DNA of 8,361 nucleotides from NCBI GenBank assembly GCA_937871645.1, contig CALMPZ010000656.1, positions 1 through 8,361 of the forward strand. The letters are read 5' to 3'. The position numbers and the translations under genes are program-made. Under the pieces are notes generated by a model. That model saw only the letters and a list, made by a program, of their open reading frames with translations, was not told the DNA's origin and searched no databases. This DNA comes from an uncultured Polymorphobacter sp. GTDB taxonomy: Bacteria; Pseudomonadota; Alphaproteobacteria; Sphingomonadales; Sphingomonadaceae. Shown here one piece after another: positions 1 through 5,791 of the stretch. Positions within the stretch are counted from its first letter, which is position 1. Each line of letters starts with the position of its first letter.

Positions 1-111
1 GCGACCGGGCTGGAAAGGGGACGGATTCACAGCCGCGCCCGTTTCGAGCAGGCTCAGGCGCTCACGTTGCTGCCGGCGGGGCGAGGTAAACAGGCGTGAC
101 TGGAGCATTGC
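1..111. other. Unassigned left-edge segment, possibly the 3' end of an upstream gene
   Basis: No gene can be assigned here. All three forward frames are open from the window edge and stop at TAA 87-89, TGA 97-99 and TGA 113-115. The last would overlap the next gene's ATG as ATGA, and the TGA at 97-99 would leave a 12-nt gap; either is compatible with an upstream co-transcribed gene. A reverse-strand frame starting at 108 is also open to the edge but has no visible ribosome binding site. GC at third positions is similar in these readings and does not decide between them. The segment does contain the GGAG ribosome binding site (102-105) of the gene starting at 112. Confidence 0.3.
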
Positions 112-903
112 ATGACGGATGCGAATCATACCGAGCCGCTGGTGACGGTGACCCGCACGGGCGGCAGGGTCGACCTCTGCCTCAACCGGCCAGCGCAATT
201 CAACGCGCTTTCGGATGAGCTGCTGGATGCGCTGGAGCAGGCGCTGGTCGCAATCGGGCATGACGCCACGGTGCGCTGCGTCGTCCTGTCGGGTGCGGGC
301 AAGGCCTTTTGCGCCGGGCACGACTTGCGCCAGATGCACGCCACGCCGACGCTCGACTATTATCGCCGGCTGTTTGCGAAGTGCACGGTGGTGATGGAGG
401 CGATCACGCGCCTGCCGGTACCCGTCATCGCGCGCGTGCACGGCATCGCGACGGCCGCCGGCTGCCAGCTGGTGGCGAGCTGTGACCTTGCCATTGCGTC
501 GCATTCGGCGCGCTTTGCCGTGTCGGGCATCAACGTCGGGCTGTTCTGTTCGACGCCGGCCGTCGCTCTGTCACGCAATGTCGCCACGAAACGCGCGTTC
601 GAGATGCTGGCGACAGGGCGCTTCATTGATGCAGCGACGGCGGCCGATTGGGGGCTGGTGAATGACGCGGTGCCCGACGACCAGCTCGATGATCGGGTCG
701 GGGCATTGGTGCGCGAGATCGAAGCAAAAAGTCCCGCCGCGCTACGCTACGGCAAGGCGCTATTCTACGCGCAACAGGAACTGACGCGCAGCGATGCCTA
801 TCGTCTCGCGGCCGAAGTCATGGCGCAAAACATGATGGAGGACGACGCGATGGAGGGGATTGGCGCCTTCCTCGACAAGCGCCCGCCGAAGTTCAAATCA
901 TGA
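112..903 (+). CDS. Enoyl-CoA hydratase/isomerase (crotonase) family protein, ECHDC3-like
   Basis: A 263-residue crotonase-fold protein of normal family length. Crotonases bind acyl-CoA thioesters and stabilise an enolate in an oxyanion hole. The CoA and oxyanion segments are visible: AFCAGHDLR near residues 65-73 and the GIATAAGCQL stretch at 111-120. The stretch GINVGLFCSTP (139-149) followed by VALSRN and the ending GIGAFLDKRPPKF match the ECHDC3-type branch. Both catalytic glutamates of classical hydratase (Glu144 and Glu164 of rat mitochondrial ECH) seem absent: Gln119 and Gly139 align there. Simple hydratase activity is therefore doubtful, and no exact reaction can be given. Start: ATG preceded by GGAG with a 6-nt spacer. 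The stop overlaps the stop of the convergent monooxygenase gene. It lies outside the divergent regulated pairs, so a link to the module is possible but not shown. Confidence 0.88.
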   Translation: MTDANHTEPLVTVTRTGGRVDLCLNRPAQFNALSDELLDALEQALVAIGHDATVRCVVLSGAGKAFCAGHDLRQMHATPTLDYYRRLFAKCTVVMEAITRLPVPVIARVHGIATAAGCQLVASCDLAIASHSARFAVSGINVGLFCSTPAVALSRNVATKRAFEMLATGRFIDAATAADWGLVNDAVPDDQLDDRVGALVREIEAKSPAALRYGKALFYAQQELTRSDAYRLAAEVMAQNMMEDDAMEGIGAFLDKRPPKFKS

Positions 904-2430
904 CGTCGGGATAGAACGTCTGCCGGCGCGCTGTCGGCCGGGGCCGCGATAAACGAATGGCGCTCCCGTCAGGTCAATCGCCGGAAAACTTTCCTTCTCC
1001 GTCCAATAGTCTTCGAACTGCCAATCCGGTCCGGGGCCGCTCTGCGGCATCTGCTGCAACGCGCGCATCATGTAGGTTGCCGTGAAGGGTTTGAGATCGC
1101 TGCCCTTGTTTTGGGCAGGCACGCTTATGGTTGCGGGCATTTCAACTTCCACCGACGCGGCGCCCGACGCGTCCATCTGCGCCAGCAGACGCAAGACGAA
1201 ATCGGCGGTGAGTTCCGCCCGCAGCGTCCAGCTCGACAAGCGCAGATAGCCGACCGAGCGCACCAGATTGGGAAGGCCGGTGAACATGCAGCCGCGATAG
1301 GTGGACGTTTGGTCAATCTCGACGGGCCGGCCATCGACGGAGAACACCGCGTCGCCCAGCGTGGTGATTTCAAATCCGGTTGCCGTAATCACGACATCAG
1401 CTGCCAGACTTTGTCCGGACCTCAACGCGATGCCGGTCGGCGTGAACCGCTCGATCTGATCGGTGACAATCGAAGCCGCGCCGCTTTTGATGGCTTGGAA
1501 CAGGTCGGCCGATGGTGTGACGGCCACCCGTTGCTGCCAAGGCGAATAGACGGGCGAGAAGTGCCTTTCGATCTCTGCCTTGGGCAGCCAGTTTTCCAGC
1601 GCGCGCAACAACTCCTGCCGCGCCTGCTCGGGATGCTTTGCAACATGCCGGAAATAGGCATTCTGGTCGTAGGTAATCTTCTTGCGCAGGATGTCGTGGA
1701 TGACCGCGGGATCCAGCTCCAGATCGCGTAGCGTGTCGGCCAGTTCATGGCGGTTTTCCTGCAGGTTGAAATAGGTCGGGGATCGCTGCAGCATCGTCAC
1801 GTGCGCGCCCTGCCCGGCAAGCGCCGGCACCAGCGTTGCCGCCGTCGCGCCCGAGCCTATGACAACGACGCGTTTCCCCGTCAGCCGAAGTCCGTCGGGC
1901 CATGTTGGCGGATGGATGATTTCGCCCTGAAACTTGGCCATATCCGGCCATTCCGGCGTGAAGCCCTTGGCATGACGATAATAGCCCTGGCACATCCACA
2001 AAAAGCCGCAAGTCATCTCGAACGGTATGGCGTCCGGACCGCGCGTGCCCTTGAGCCGCCAAACACTTGTCCGGCTGTCCCAGTCCGCACGCGCGATCTG
2101 CCAGCCGTAGCGGAAGTGGGGTGCCAGGCCGTTCTCGGCGATGGCCTCTCCCAGATATTCGAGAATCTCGGCACCGCTAGCGATGGGCGCGCCGCGCCAT
2201 GGCTTGAAGGCAAAGCCATAGGTGAACATGTCACTGTCCGACCGCACACCCGGATAGCGGTGCAACCGCCAGGTCCCGCCATGGCCGTCGATGGCCTCGA
2301 GAACCGCGAAGCGCCGCTTTGGTCCCCGGCTCAGCGCGTAGGCAGCCGCAATGCCCGAAATTCCTGCACCGACGACCAGCACGTCGAGATGTTCGACGCC
2401 GGCTTCCATCGCTGTCACATCGCCGCTCAT
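898..2430 (-). CDS. EthA-type flavin-containing Baeyer-Villiger monooxygenase
   Basis: A 510-residue FAD- and NADPH-dependent monooxygenase. Family members insert one oxygen next to a carbonyl (ketone to ester or lactone) or oxidise sulfur. Domains in order: FAD Rossmann motif GAGISG (residues 21-26); GGTW (51-54) followed by RYPGVRSDSD; the type I Baeyer-Villiger fingerprint FxGxxxHxxxWP as FQGEIIHPPTWP (167-178); NADPH Rossmann motif GSGATA (192-197); and ATG (350-352) after a hydrophobic strand. The sequence follows mycobacterial EthA closely from end to end, including VTMLQRSPTY and the Y-S-P-W-x-Q-R segment, whose Arg301 may be the family's catalytic arginine. Start: ATG at 2430 with GGGGAG nine bases upstream (forward 2440-2445); a second in-frame ATG seven codons later is less well placed. 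It is divergent from the metallo-hydrolase across a 172-nt region holding a putative TetR operator. The natural substrate is unknown. Confidence 0.92.
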   Translation of the reverse strand: MSGDVTAMEAGVEHLDVLVVGAGISGIAAAYALSRGPKRRFAVLEAIDGHGGTWRLHRYPGVRSDSDMFTYGFAFKPWRGAPIASGAEILEYLGEAIAENGLAPHFRYGWQIARADWDSRTSVWRLKGTRGPDAIPFEMTCGFLWMCQGYYRHAKGFTPEWPDMAKFQGEIIHPPTWPDGLRLTGKRVVVIGSGATAATLVPALAGQGAHVTMLQRSPTYFNLQENRHELADTLRDLELDPAVIHDILRKKITYDQNAYFRHVAKHPEQARQELLRALENWLPKAEIERHFSPVYSPWQQRVAVTPSADLFQAIKSGAASIVTDQIERFTPTGIALRSGQSLAADVVITATGFEITTLGDAVFSVDGRPVEIDQTSTYRGCMFTGLPNLVRSVGYLRLSSWTLRAELTADFVLRLLAQMDASGAASVEVEMPATISVPAQNKGSDLKPFTATYMMRALQQMPQSGPGPDWQFEDYWTEKESFPAIDLTGAPFVYRGPGRQRAGRRSIPTS

Positions 2431-2439
2431 CTCGTCGCG

Positions 2440-2445
2440 CTCCCC
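2440..2445 (-). promoter_or_regulatory. Ribosome binding site of the Baeyer-Villiger monooxygenase gene
   Basis: On the reverse strand this reads GGGGAG, nine bases before the ATG at 2430. It supports that ATG over the in-frame ATG seven codons downstream. Confidence 0.55.
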
Positions 2446-2464
2446 AGACTCATCGATTGCACAA

Positions 2465-2471
2465 ATTAGTC
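2465..2471 (+). repeat. Extra ATTAGTC half-box upstream of the Baeyer-Villiger monooxygenase
   Basis: A third ATTRGTC box in this intergenic region, on the opposite strand to the two in the 2476-2503 element. It forms a 7-bp inverted repeat with GACTAAT at 2495-2501 (23-nt spacer). It could be an additional regulator half-site; a 7-mer alone is weak evidence. Confidence 0.3.
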
Positions 2472-2475
2472 TATG

Positions 2476-2503
2476 TGACCAATATTATGCAATTGACTAA
2501 TCT
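2476..2503 (-). promoter_or_regulatory. Putative TetR operator, copy A (between monooxygenase and hydrolase genes)
   Basis: Read on the reverse strand, this element contains ATTAGTCA, then a CAATTG core, then ATTGGTCA, the two boxes being 18 bp apart. It matches 22 of 28 positions of the element at 4349-4376 in the other divergent region. The inner 18 bp (2484-2501 forward, ATTATGCAATTGACTAAT) are partly palindromic around AATT. Size and placement fit a TetR-family operator controlling both divergent genes. The regulator is encoded just downstream of the hydrolase. Binding by that protein is inference; the shared sequence is directly visible. Confidence 0.55.
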
Positions 2504-2521
2504 TCATAACGAGAAGATTGT
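2493..2521 (+). promoter_or_regulatory. Possible promoter for the metallo-hydrolase gene
   Basis: TTGACT (2493-2498) is a good -35 candidate and occupies the same place in the operator motif as TTGACG in the better promoter at 4360. With 17-nt spacing the -10 would be GATTGT (2516-2521), a weak match to TATAAT. It would leave an untranslated leader of about 75 nt before the ATG at 2603. Support is limited to the -35 and the parallel with the other site. Confidence 0.25.
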
Positions 2522-2602
2522 GCTGGCTGACGACGTGAGGAAACGACCGGCGCAGACGCGCGCCGTCGCTCGCGCGGCAGCGCAGGCAGTAAGGATCAAG
2601 CG

Positions 2603-3421
2603 ATGAAGGTTACCCAAATCCGCAATGCAACGCTGGTGATCGAATATGGCGGGGTCAAATTTCTGATCGACCCGATGCTGGCGCCCAAGGAATCGATGCC
2701 GGGTTTTGCCGGCACCGCCAACGATCATCTGCGCAATCCCACTGTCGCGCTTTCAACAGCAATGGAGCAGATTCTCGACGTGGATGCAGTGGTTGTCACG
2801 CATGTGCACACCGATCACTGGGACCAGACGGCAGCCGAGGTGATACCCGCAAGCCTGCCGATGTTCGTCCAGCATTTCGGCGACAAGGCGTTGATCAGCC
2901 AGGCCGGCTATGTCTCGCTGGATGACGGTGCCGTGCATCACGTCGACGGCAAGGCTTTCAGCGATGTTCGCGTACTCACCGGCAATCCGGAATTCAACGG
3001 CGTGAAGATGCGCAAGGTCCCTGGCCAGCATGGATCTGATCTGGCGCTGCAGGCGGTCTATGACGGGCTTCTGGAGGTTTGCGGCATCGTCTTCAGCCAC
3101 CCCGACGAGAAGACGCTCTACCTTGCCGGCGACACGGTGTGGAACGACTATGTGGCGGCCAACATTGCGACGTACCGGCCCGAGGTCATTATCCTGAACG
3201 CCGGCGACGCACAGATCCCGGGGCTGGGCAGCATCATCATGGATGCCGACGGGGTGGGTGCCGTGTGCGAGGCGGCGCCTTCAGCAACGATCATCGCCAG
3301 CCATTTCGAAGCGGTCAATCACGCGGTTGCGAAGCGCGACGATCTTCGGCGGTACGTCGAGGAACATCATCTAGCTGACCGCGTCCTGATCCCCGCAGAC
3401 GGCGAAACCTGCACGCTCTGA
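2603..3421 (+). CDS. Metallo-beta-lactamase-fold hydrolase, UlaG-like
   Basis: A 272-residue protein with the complete metal site of the metallo-beta-lactamase superfamily: HxHxDH as HVHTDH (residues 67-72), His143 in GQHG, Asp177 in AGDT, and His234 in ASHFEAVNH. The start MKVTQIRNATLVIEYGGVKF followed by LIDPML is typical of UlaG-type (COG2220) single-domain hydrolases. Relatives include ascorbate-6-phosphate lactonase and other phosphoester or lactone hydrolases; family membership does not fix the substrate. No signal peptide is seen, so it should be cytoplasmic. Start: ATG with AAGGA (2591-2595) seven bases upstream. It is divergent from the Baeyer-Villiger monooxygenase and shares its putative operator, so opening the ester or lactone made by that enzyme is an attractive but unproven role. 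It ends 13 nt before the stop of the convergent regulator gene. Confidence 0.88.
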   Translation: MKVTQIRNATLVIEYGGVKFLIDPMLAPKESMPGFAGTANDHLRNPTVALSTAMEQILDVDAVVVTHVHTDHWDQTAAEVIPASLPMFVQHFGDKALISQAGYVSLDDGAVHHVDGKAFSDVRVLTGNPEFNGVKMRKVPGQHGSDLALQAVYDGLLEVCGIVFSHPDEKTLYLAGDTVWNDYVAANIATYRPEVIILNAGDAQIPGLGSIIMDADGVGAVCEAAPSATIIASHFEAVNHAVAKRDDLRRYVEEHHLADRVLIPADGETCTL

Positions 3422-3434
3422 AGGCGAAGCGGGC

Positions 3435-4301
3435 CTAGTCTGCCGGACTTTCCGTGGTGCTACGGGCGCCGGCGATGAGCGCAGCATATTCGGCAGGTGG
3501 CAGCAAGGTTGGCGGTGCCCAGCCCGGTTTAAGAGCCTCGCGCTGCCAGCCATAGGCTTTGAGCTGGTCGGCGGTGATGGTCCGGACCAGTTCGATCAGT
3601 GCCCGGCAGGTGATGGCACTGTAGAGCGGCAATTGCGGCGCCCAGGGTTTCTCATAGCCGACAAACATGATCGAGCCGGCTACCGCCGATGCAATAAATA
3701 CCGCCAGCGTTTCGCGTTCGACCTCGTTGAGCCCCGGATTGATCTCGGCGATCAGTTTCGTGAACATCGACCGCTCGAGGATGTAGATGCTGTCCACCGC
3801 CTTGGCGACGAACTCATCGTGGTTGGCCAGCACCCACAGGTGCGGAAACAACCGTGTCGTCCGGCGGGTCTGCAGGTCTTCGAGCAGGAACCGGATCAGC
3901 CGTTCGAGCTTTTGTTCGGGCGTGGCGTCGGGTGCATGTTCGATGGCCCGGAAGTTCTCGGAATAGGGCACCATCACCGAGTTGATGACGTCTTGCAGCA
4001 GGACGGTACGGCTTTTGTAATAGTGGCTGATGGCGCCGATCTGCACCTTGCAGCGCCGTGCCACTTCCCGCAGCGTCAGCGCCTGATAGCCGCTTTCGAG
4101 GATGATCTCGAGCGCGGTTTCGACAATTTGCGCCACGCGGTCGCGGCCTGTCTGGTACCGCGCCGAACCTTCCCGGTTGCTCAGGCGCCAGGCGCCGATC
4201 AGCGGATTTGCAGGTTCAGGCGCTTTGCTCATGCCGCTGCGTAGCACAACTTTCGCGCCCGTCCGACATTTTGCGACGTGCGCCGCTTCGGCACGATCCA
4301 T
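3435..4301 (-). CDS. TetR/AcrR-family transcriptional regulator
   Basis: From the chosen start this is a 288-residue one-component regulator. The TetR DNA-binding domain covers about residues 53-106 (RDRVAQIVETALEIILESGY, then LTLREVARRCKVQIGAISHYYKSRTVLL), with the helix-turn-helix in the second part. The rest is an all-helical ligand-binding and dimerisation domain with no recognisable ligand motif. Start: the ATG at 4301 has GAGGAG six bases upstream. The longer frame from ATG 4325 lacks a good ribosome binding site; a shorter one from 4232 has none. The 52-residue, basic N-terminal extension is longer than in most TetR proteins, which usually begin close to the helix-turn-helix domain. 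The gene is divergent from the flavin monooxygenase-transporter operon and lies between two copies of the same putative operator. It is therefore the likely local, probably autoregulated repressor. The inducer is unknown. Confidence 0.9.
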   Translation of the reverse strand: MDRAEAAHVAKCRTGAKVVLRSGMSKAPEPANPLIGAWRLSNREGSARYQTGRDRVAQIVETALEIILESGYQALTLREVARRCKVQIGAISHYYKSRTVLLQDVINSVMVPYSENFRAIEHAPDATPEQKLERLIRFLLEDLQTRRTTRLFPHLWVLANHDEFVAKAVDSIYILERSMFTKLIAEINPGLNEVERETLAVFIASAVAGSIMFVGYEKPWAPQLPLYSAITCRALIELVRTITADQLKAYGWQREALKPGWAPPTLLPPAEYAALIAGARSTTESPAD

Positions 4302-4307
4302 GCCCCG

Positions 4308-4313
4308 CTCCTC
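4308..4313 (-). promoter_or_regulatory. Ribosome binding site fixing the TetR gene start
   Basis: On the reverse strand this reads GAGGAG, six bases before the ATG at 4301. It lies inside the longer in-frame reading from 4325, and is the reason for preferring the shorter protein. Confidence 0.55.
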
Positions 4314-4348
4314 ACCGGTTAACATGGCATATGGTGCACCAGAATGTG

Positions 4349-4376
4349 AAATTGGTCAATTGACGAATATTAGTCA
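4349..4376 (+). promoter_or_regulatory. Putative TetR operator, copy B (between TetR gene and monooxygenase operon)
   Basis: This contains ATTGGTCA (4351-4358) and ATTAGTCA (4369-4376), 18 bp apart. Positions 4351-4368 (ATTGGTCAATTGACGAAT) form an 18-bp palindrome broken only at one symmetric pair, with a perfect GTCAATTGAC centre. An overlapping 16-bp near-palindrome covers 4361-4376. It matches 22 of 28 positions of the inverted element at 2476-2503. It overlaps the -35 and spacer of the promoter at 4360-4387, as expected for a repressor site. That the neighbouring TetR protein binds it is inference. Confidence 0.65.
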
Positions 4377-4387
4377 GTGTGTATAAA
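4360..4387 (+). promoter_or_regulatory. Sigma70-type promoter of the flavin monooxygenase-MFS operon
   Basis: The -35 hexamer TTGACG (4360-4365) and the -10 hexamer TATAAA (4382-4387) are separated by 16 nt; each differs from consensus at one position. Transcription would start near 4394, giving a leader of under 20 nt that contains the GGGAGG ribosome binding site. The putative operator covers the -35 and half the spacer, so a bound repressor would block polymerase. Confidence 0.6.
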
Positions 4388-4400
4388 CTTCACGAAACTA

Positions 4401-4406
4401 GGGAGG
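4401..4406 (+). promoter_or_regulatory. Ribosome binding site fixing the flavin monooxygenase start
   Basis: GGGAGG lies five bases before the ATG at 4412. It decides against an in-frame GTG at 4379, which falls between the -35 and -10 elements of the promoter. Confidence 0.8.
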
Positions 4407-4411
4407 ATAGC

Positions 4412-5791
4412 ATGGTTCGCGAACTTCGTTTGAATGCCTTTGCCATGAACTGCGTGGGCCACCAATCGCAAGGGCTGTGGCGGCATCCCCGCGACCAGTC
4501 GCCGAATTACAAGCACACCAGCCATTGGGTCGAACTGGCGAAACTGCTCGAGCGCGGCAGGTTCGATGCGCTGTTTCTGGCGGACGTCGTGGGCGTATAC
4601 GATGTGTATGGCGGCAGCCCCGACACGGCGCTGCGCGAGGCCGTGCAGGTGCCGACCAACGATCCGCTGCTGATCATCCCGCCGATGGCGCAGGCGACAC
4701 AGCATCTGGCGTATGCCGCCACCGTCAACCTGTCACACGAGCCGCCGCTGCCGTTCGCGCGCCGCATGTCGACGCTCGACCACATGACCGATGGCCGCAT
4801 TGGCTGGAACATCGTGACCGGCTACCTCGACAGCGGCGCCAAGGGCGCAGGCGCCGGCAAGCAGGTGACGCACGATATCCGCTACGACATCGCCGAGGAG
4901 TTCATGGCGATCCAGTACGGCTTCTGGGAAGGCAGCTGGGAGGACGACGCGCGACGCTGCGACCGCGAAGCCGGGGTCTTTGCCGATCCCGCCAAGGTGC
5001 ACCGGATTGTCCATGACGGCGAATACTTCCACGTCGACGGCGTGCACCTGTGCGAACCGTCGCCGCAGCGCACGCCTGTCCTGTATCAAGCCGGCTCTTC
5101 ATCAAAAGGCACGGCCTTCGCCGCGCGCCATGCCGAATGCGTGTTTGTCGGCGGCAATTCGCAAAGCAAGATGGCCGCCGACGTAGCCAAGCTGCGTGCC
5201 CTGGCAGCCGAGGCAGGCCGGGATCGTTCGCAACTCCTGGTGTTCGCGCTGGTGACGGTCATCACCGCCGCGACCGATGCCGAAGCCGAAGCGAGATTCG
5301 CAGACTATAAGCAATATGCGAGCTCATCGGGGGCCTTGGCGCTGATGGGTGGCTGGACCGGTATCGACTTTTCCAAGCCCGAGCTCATCAACGCCACCGC
5401 CGCCACCAGCAACGCCATCGAGGGCGCCGCAGCCGCCTTCACCGCCGGCGGCAGCAGCGCGCATCAAGACGTCGAAAGCATCGGGCGCGCGGTGGCGCTA
5501 GGCGGCGGCGGGCCGGTACTGGTGGGCGGGCCGCAGCGCATTGCCGACCAGCTCGAAGCCTGGGCGGAGATGGCCGATCTCGACGGCTTCAATCTCGCCT
5601 ATGCCGTCATGCCCGAGACCTTTGTCGACGTTGTCGAACACCTGGTGCCCGAACTGCAACGCCGCGGGCTGTTGAAGAAGGACTATGCGCCGGGCACCTA
5701 CCGTGAAAAGCTGTTCGGGCGTGGTCCGCGTCTGGCGGACCATCATCCGGCGGCCGCAAGCCGGCGGATGTGGGGTCAGCAGCCGGACTGA
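4412..5791 (+). CDS. NtaA/SnaA/DszA-family FMNH2-dependent monooxygenase
   Basis: A 459-residue bacterial-luciferase-like (LLM class) monooxygenase of the nitrilotriacetate / pristinamycin IIA / dibenzothiophene-sulfone group, at that group's usual length. Typical segments: GLWRHP (residues 21-26); LERGRFDALFLAD (46-58); STLDHMTDGRIGWNIVTGYLDS (120-141); HDIRYDIAEEF (154-164); GVFADPAKVH (188-197) followed by GEYFHVDG; and PVLYQAGSSSKG (222-233). Such enzymes take reduced FMN from a separate reductase and use O2 to cleave C-N or C-S bonds or to oxidise related compounds. No reductase is encoded here. The substrate cannot be read from the sequence. It is the first gene of an operon with the MFS transporter, whose ATG overlaps this stop as TGATG. 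It is transcribed divergently from the TetR gene behind a promoter overlapped by a putative operator. Confidence 0.92.
   Translation: MVRELRLNAFAMNCVGHQSQGLWRHPRDQSPNYKHTSHWVELAKLLERGRFDALFLADVVGVYDVYGGSPDTALREAVQVPTNDPLLIIPPMAQATQHLAYAATVNLSHEPPLPFARRMSTLDHMTDGRIGWNIVTGYLDSGAKGAGAGKQVTHDIRYDIAEEFMAIQYGFWEGSWEDDARRCDREAGVFADPAKVHRIVHDGEYFHVDGVHLCEPSPQRTPVLYQAGSSSKGTAFAARHAECVFVGGNSQSKMAADVAKLRALAAEAGRDRSQLLVFALVTVITAATDAEAEARFADYKQYASSSGALALMGGWTGIDFSKPELINATAATSNAIEGAAAAFTAGGSSAHQDVESIGRAVALGGGGPVLVGGPQRIADQLEAWAEMADLDGFNLAYAVMPETFVDVVEHLVPELQRRGLLKKDYAPGTYREKLFGRGPRLADHHPAAASRRMWGQQPD
5722..5770 (+). other. Two adjacent hairpins in the 3' end of the monooxygenase coding sequence
   Basis: TGGTCCGC (5722-5729) pairs perfectly with GCGGACCA (5735-5742) around a 5-nt loop. 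CATCCG (5744-5749) pairs with CGGATG (5765-5770), or alternatively CCGGC (5747-5751) with GCCGG (5760-5764). There is no T-run, so this is not a standard terminator. It could affect relative expression of the downstream transporter or mRNA stability, or simply reflect high GC content. Confidence 0.3.

Noticed and set aside
1..108. Reverse-strand gene starting at 108 and leaving the window on the left (MLQSRLFTSPRR...)
   Set aside because: It looks protein-like for 36 codons but has no ribosome binding site, and competing forward frames are equally open. There is not enough sequence to decide.
1747..2469. 240-codon forward open frame opposite the Baeyer-Villiger monooxygenase
   Set aside because: Antisense to a protein with all expected motifs; no recognisable domain and no ribosome binding site.
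2487..2606. A 39-codon forward frame (MQLTNLHNEKIVLADD...) overlapping the hydrolase ATG, as a leader peptide
   Set aside because: Its ATG is inside the putative operator and has no ribosome binding site; a shorter GTG version has poor spacing. The overlap with the next ATG is probably chance.
3422..3434. Terminator between the hydrolase and TetR genes
   Set aside because: Only 13 nt separate the two stops and no convincing stem or T-run is visible there.
4379..4411. Upstream GTG start adding 11 residues to the flavin monooxygenase
   Set aside because: The GTG lies between the -35 and -10 of the promoter and has no ribosome binding site, while ATG 4412 has GGGAGG at ideal spacing.
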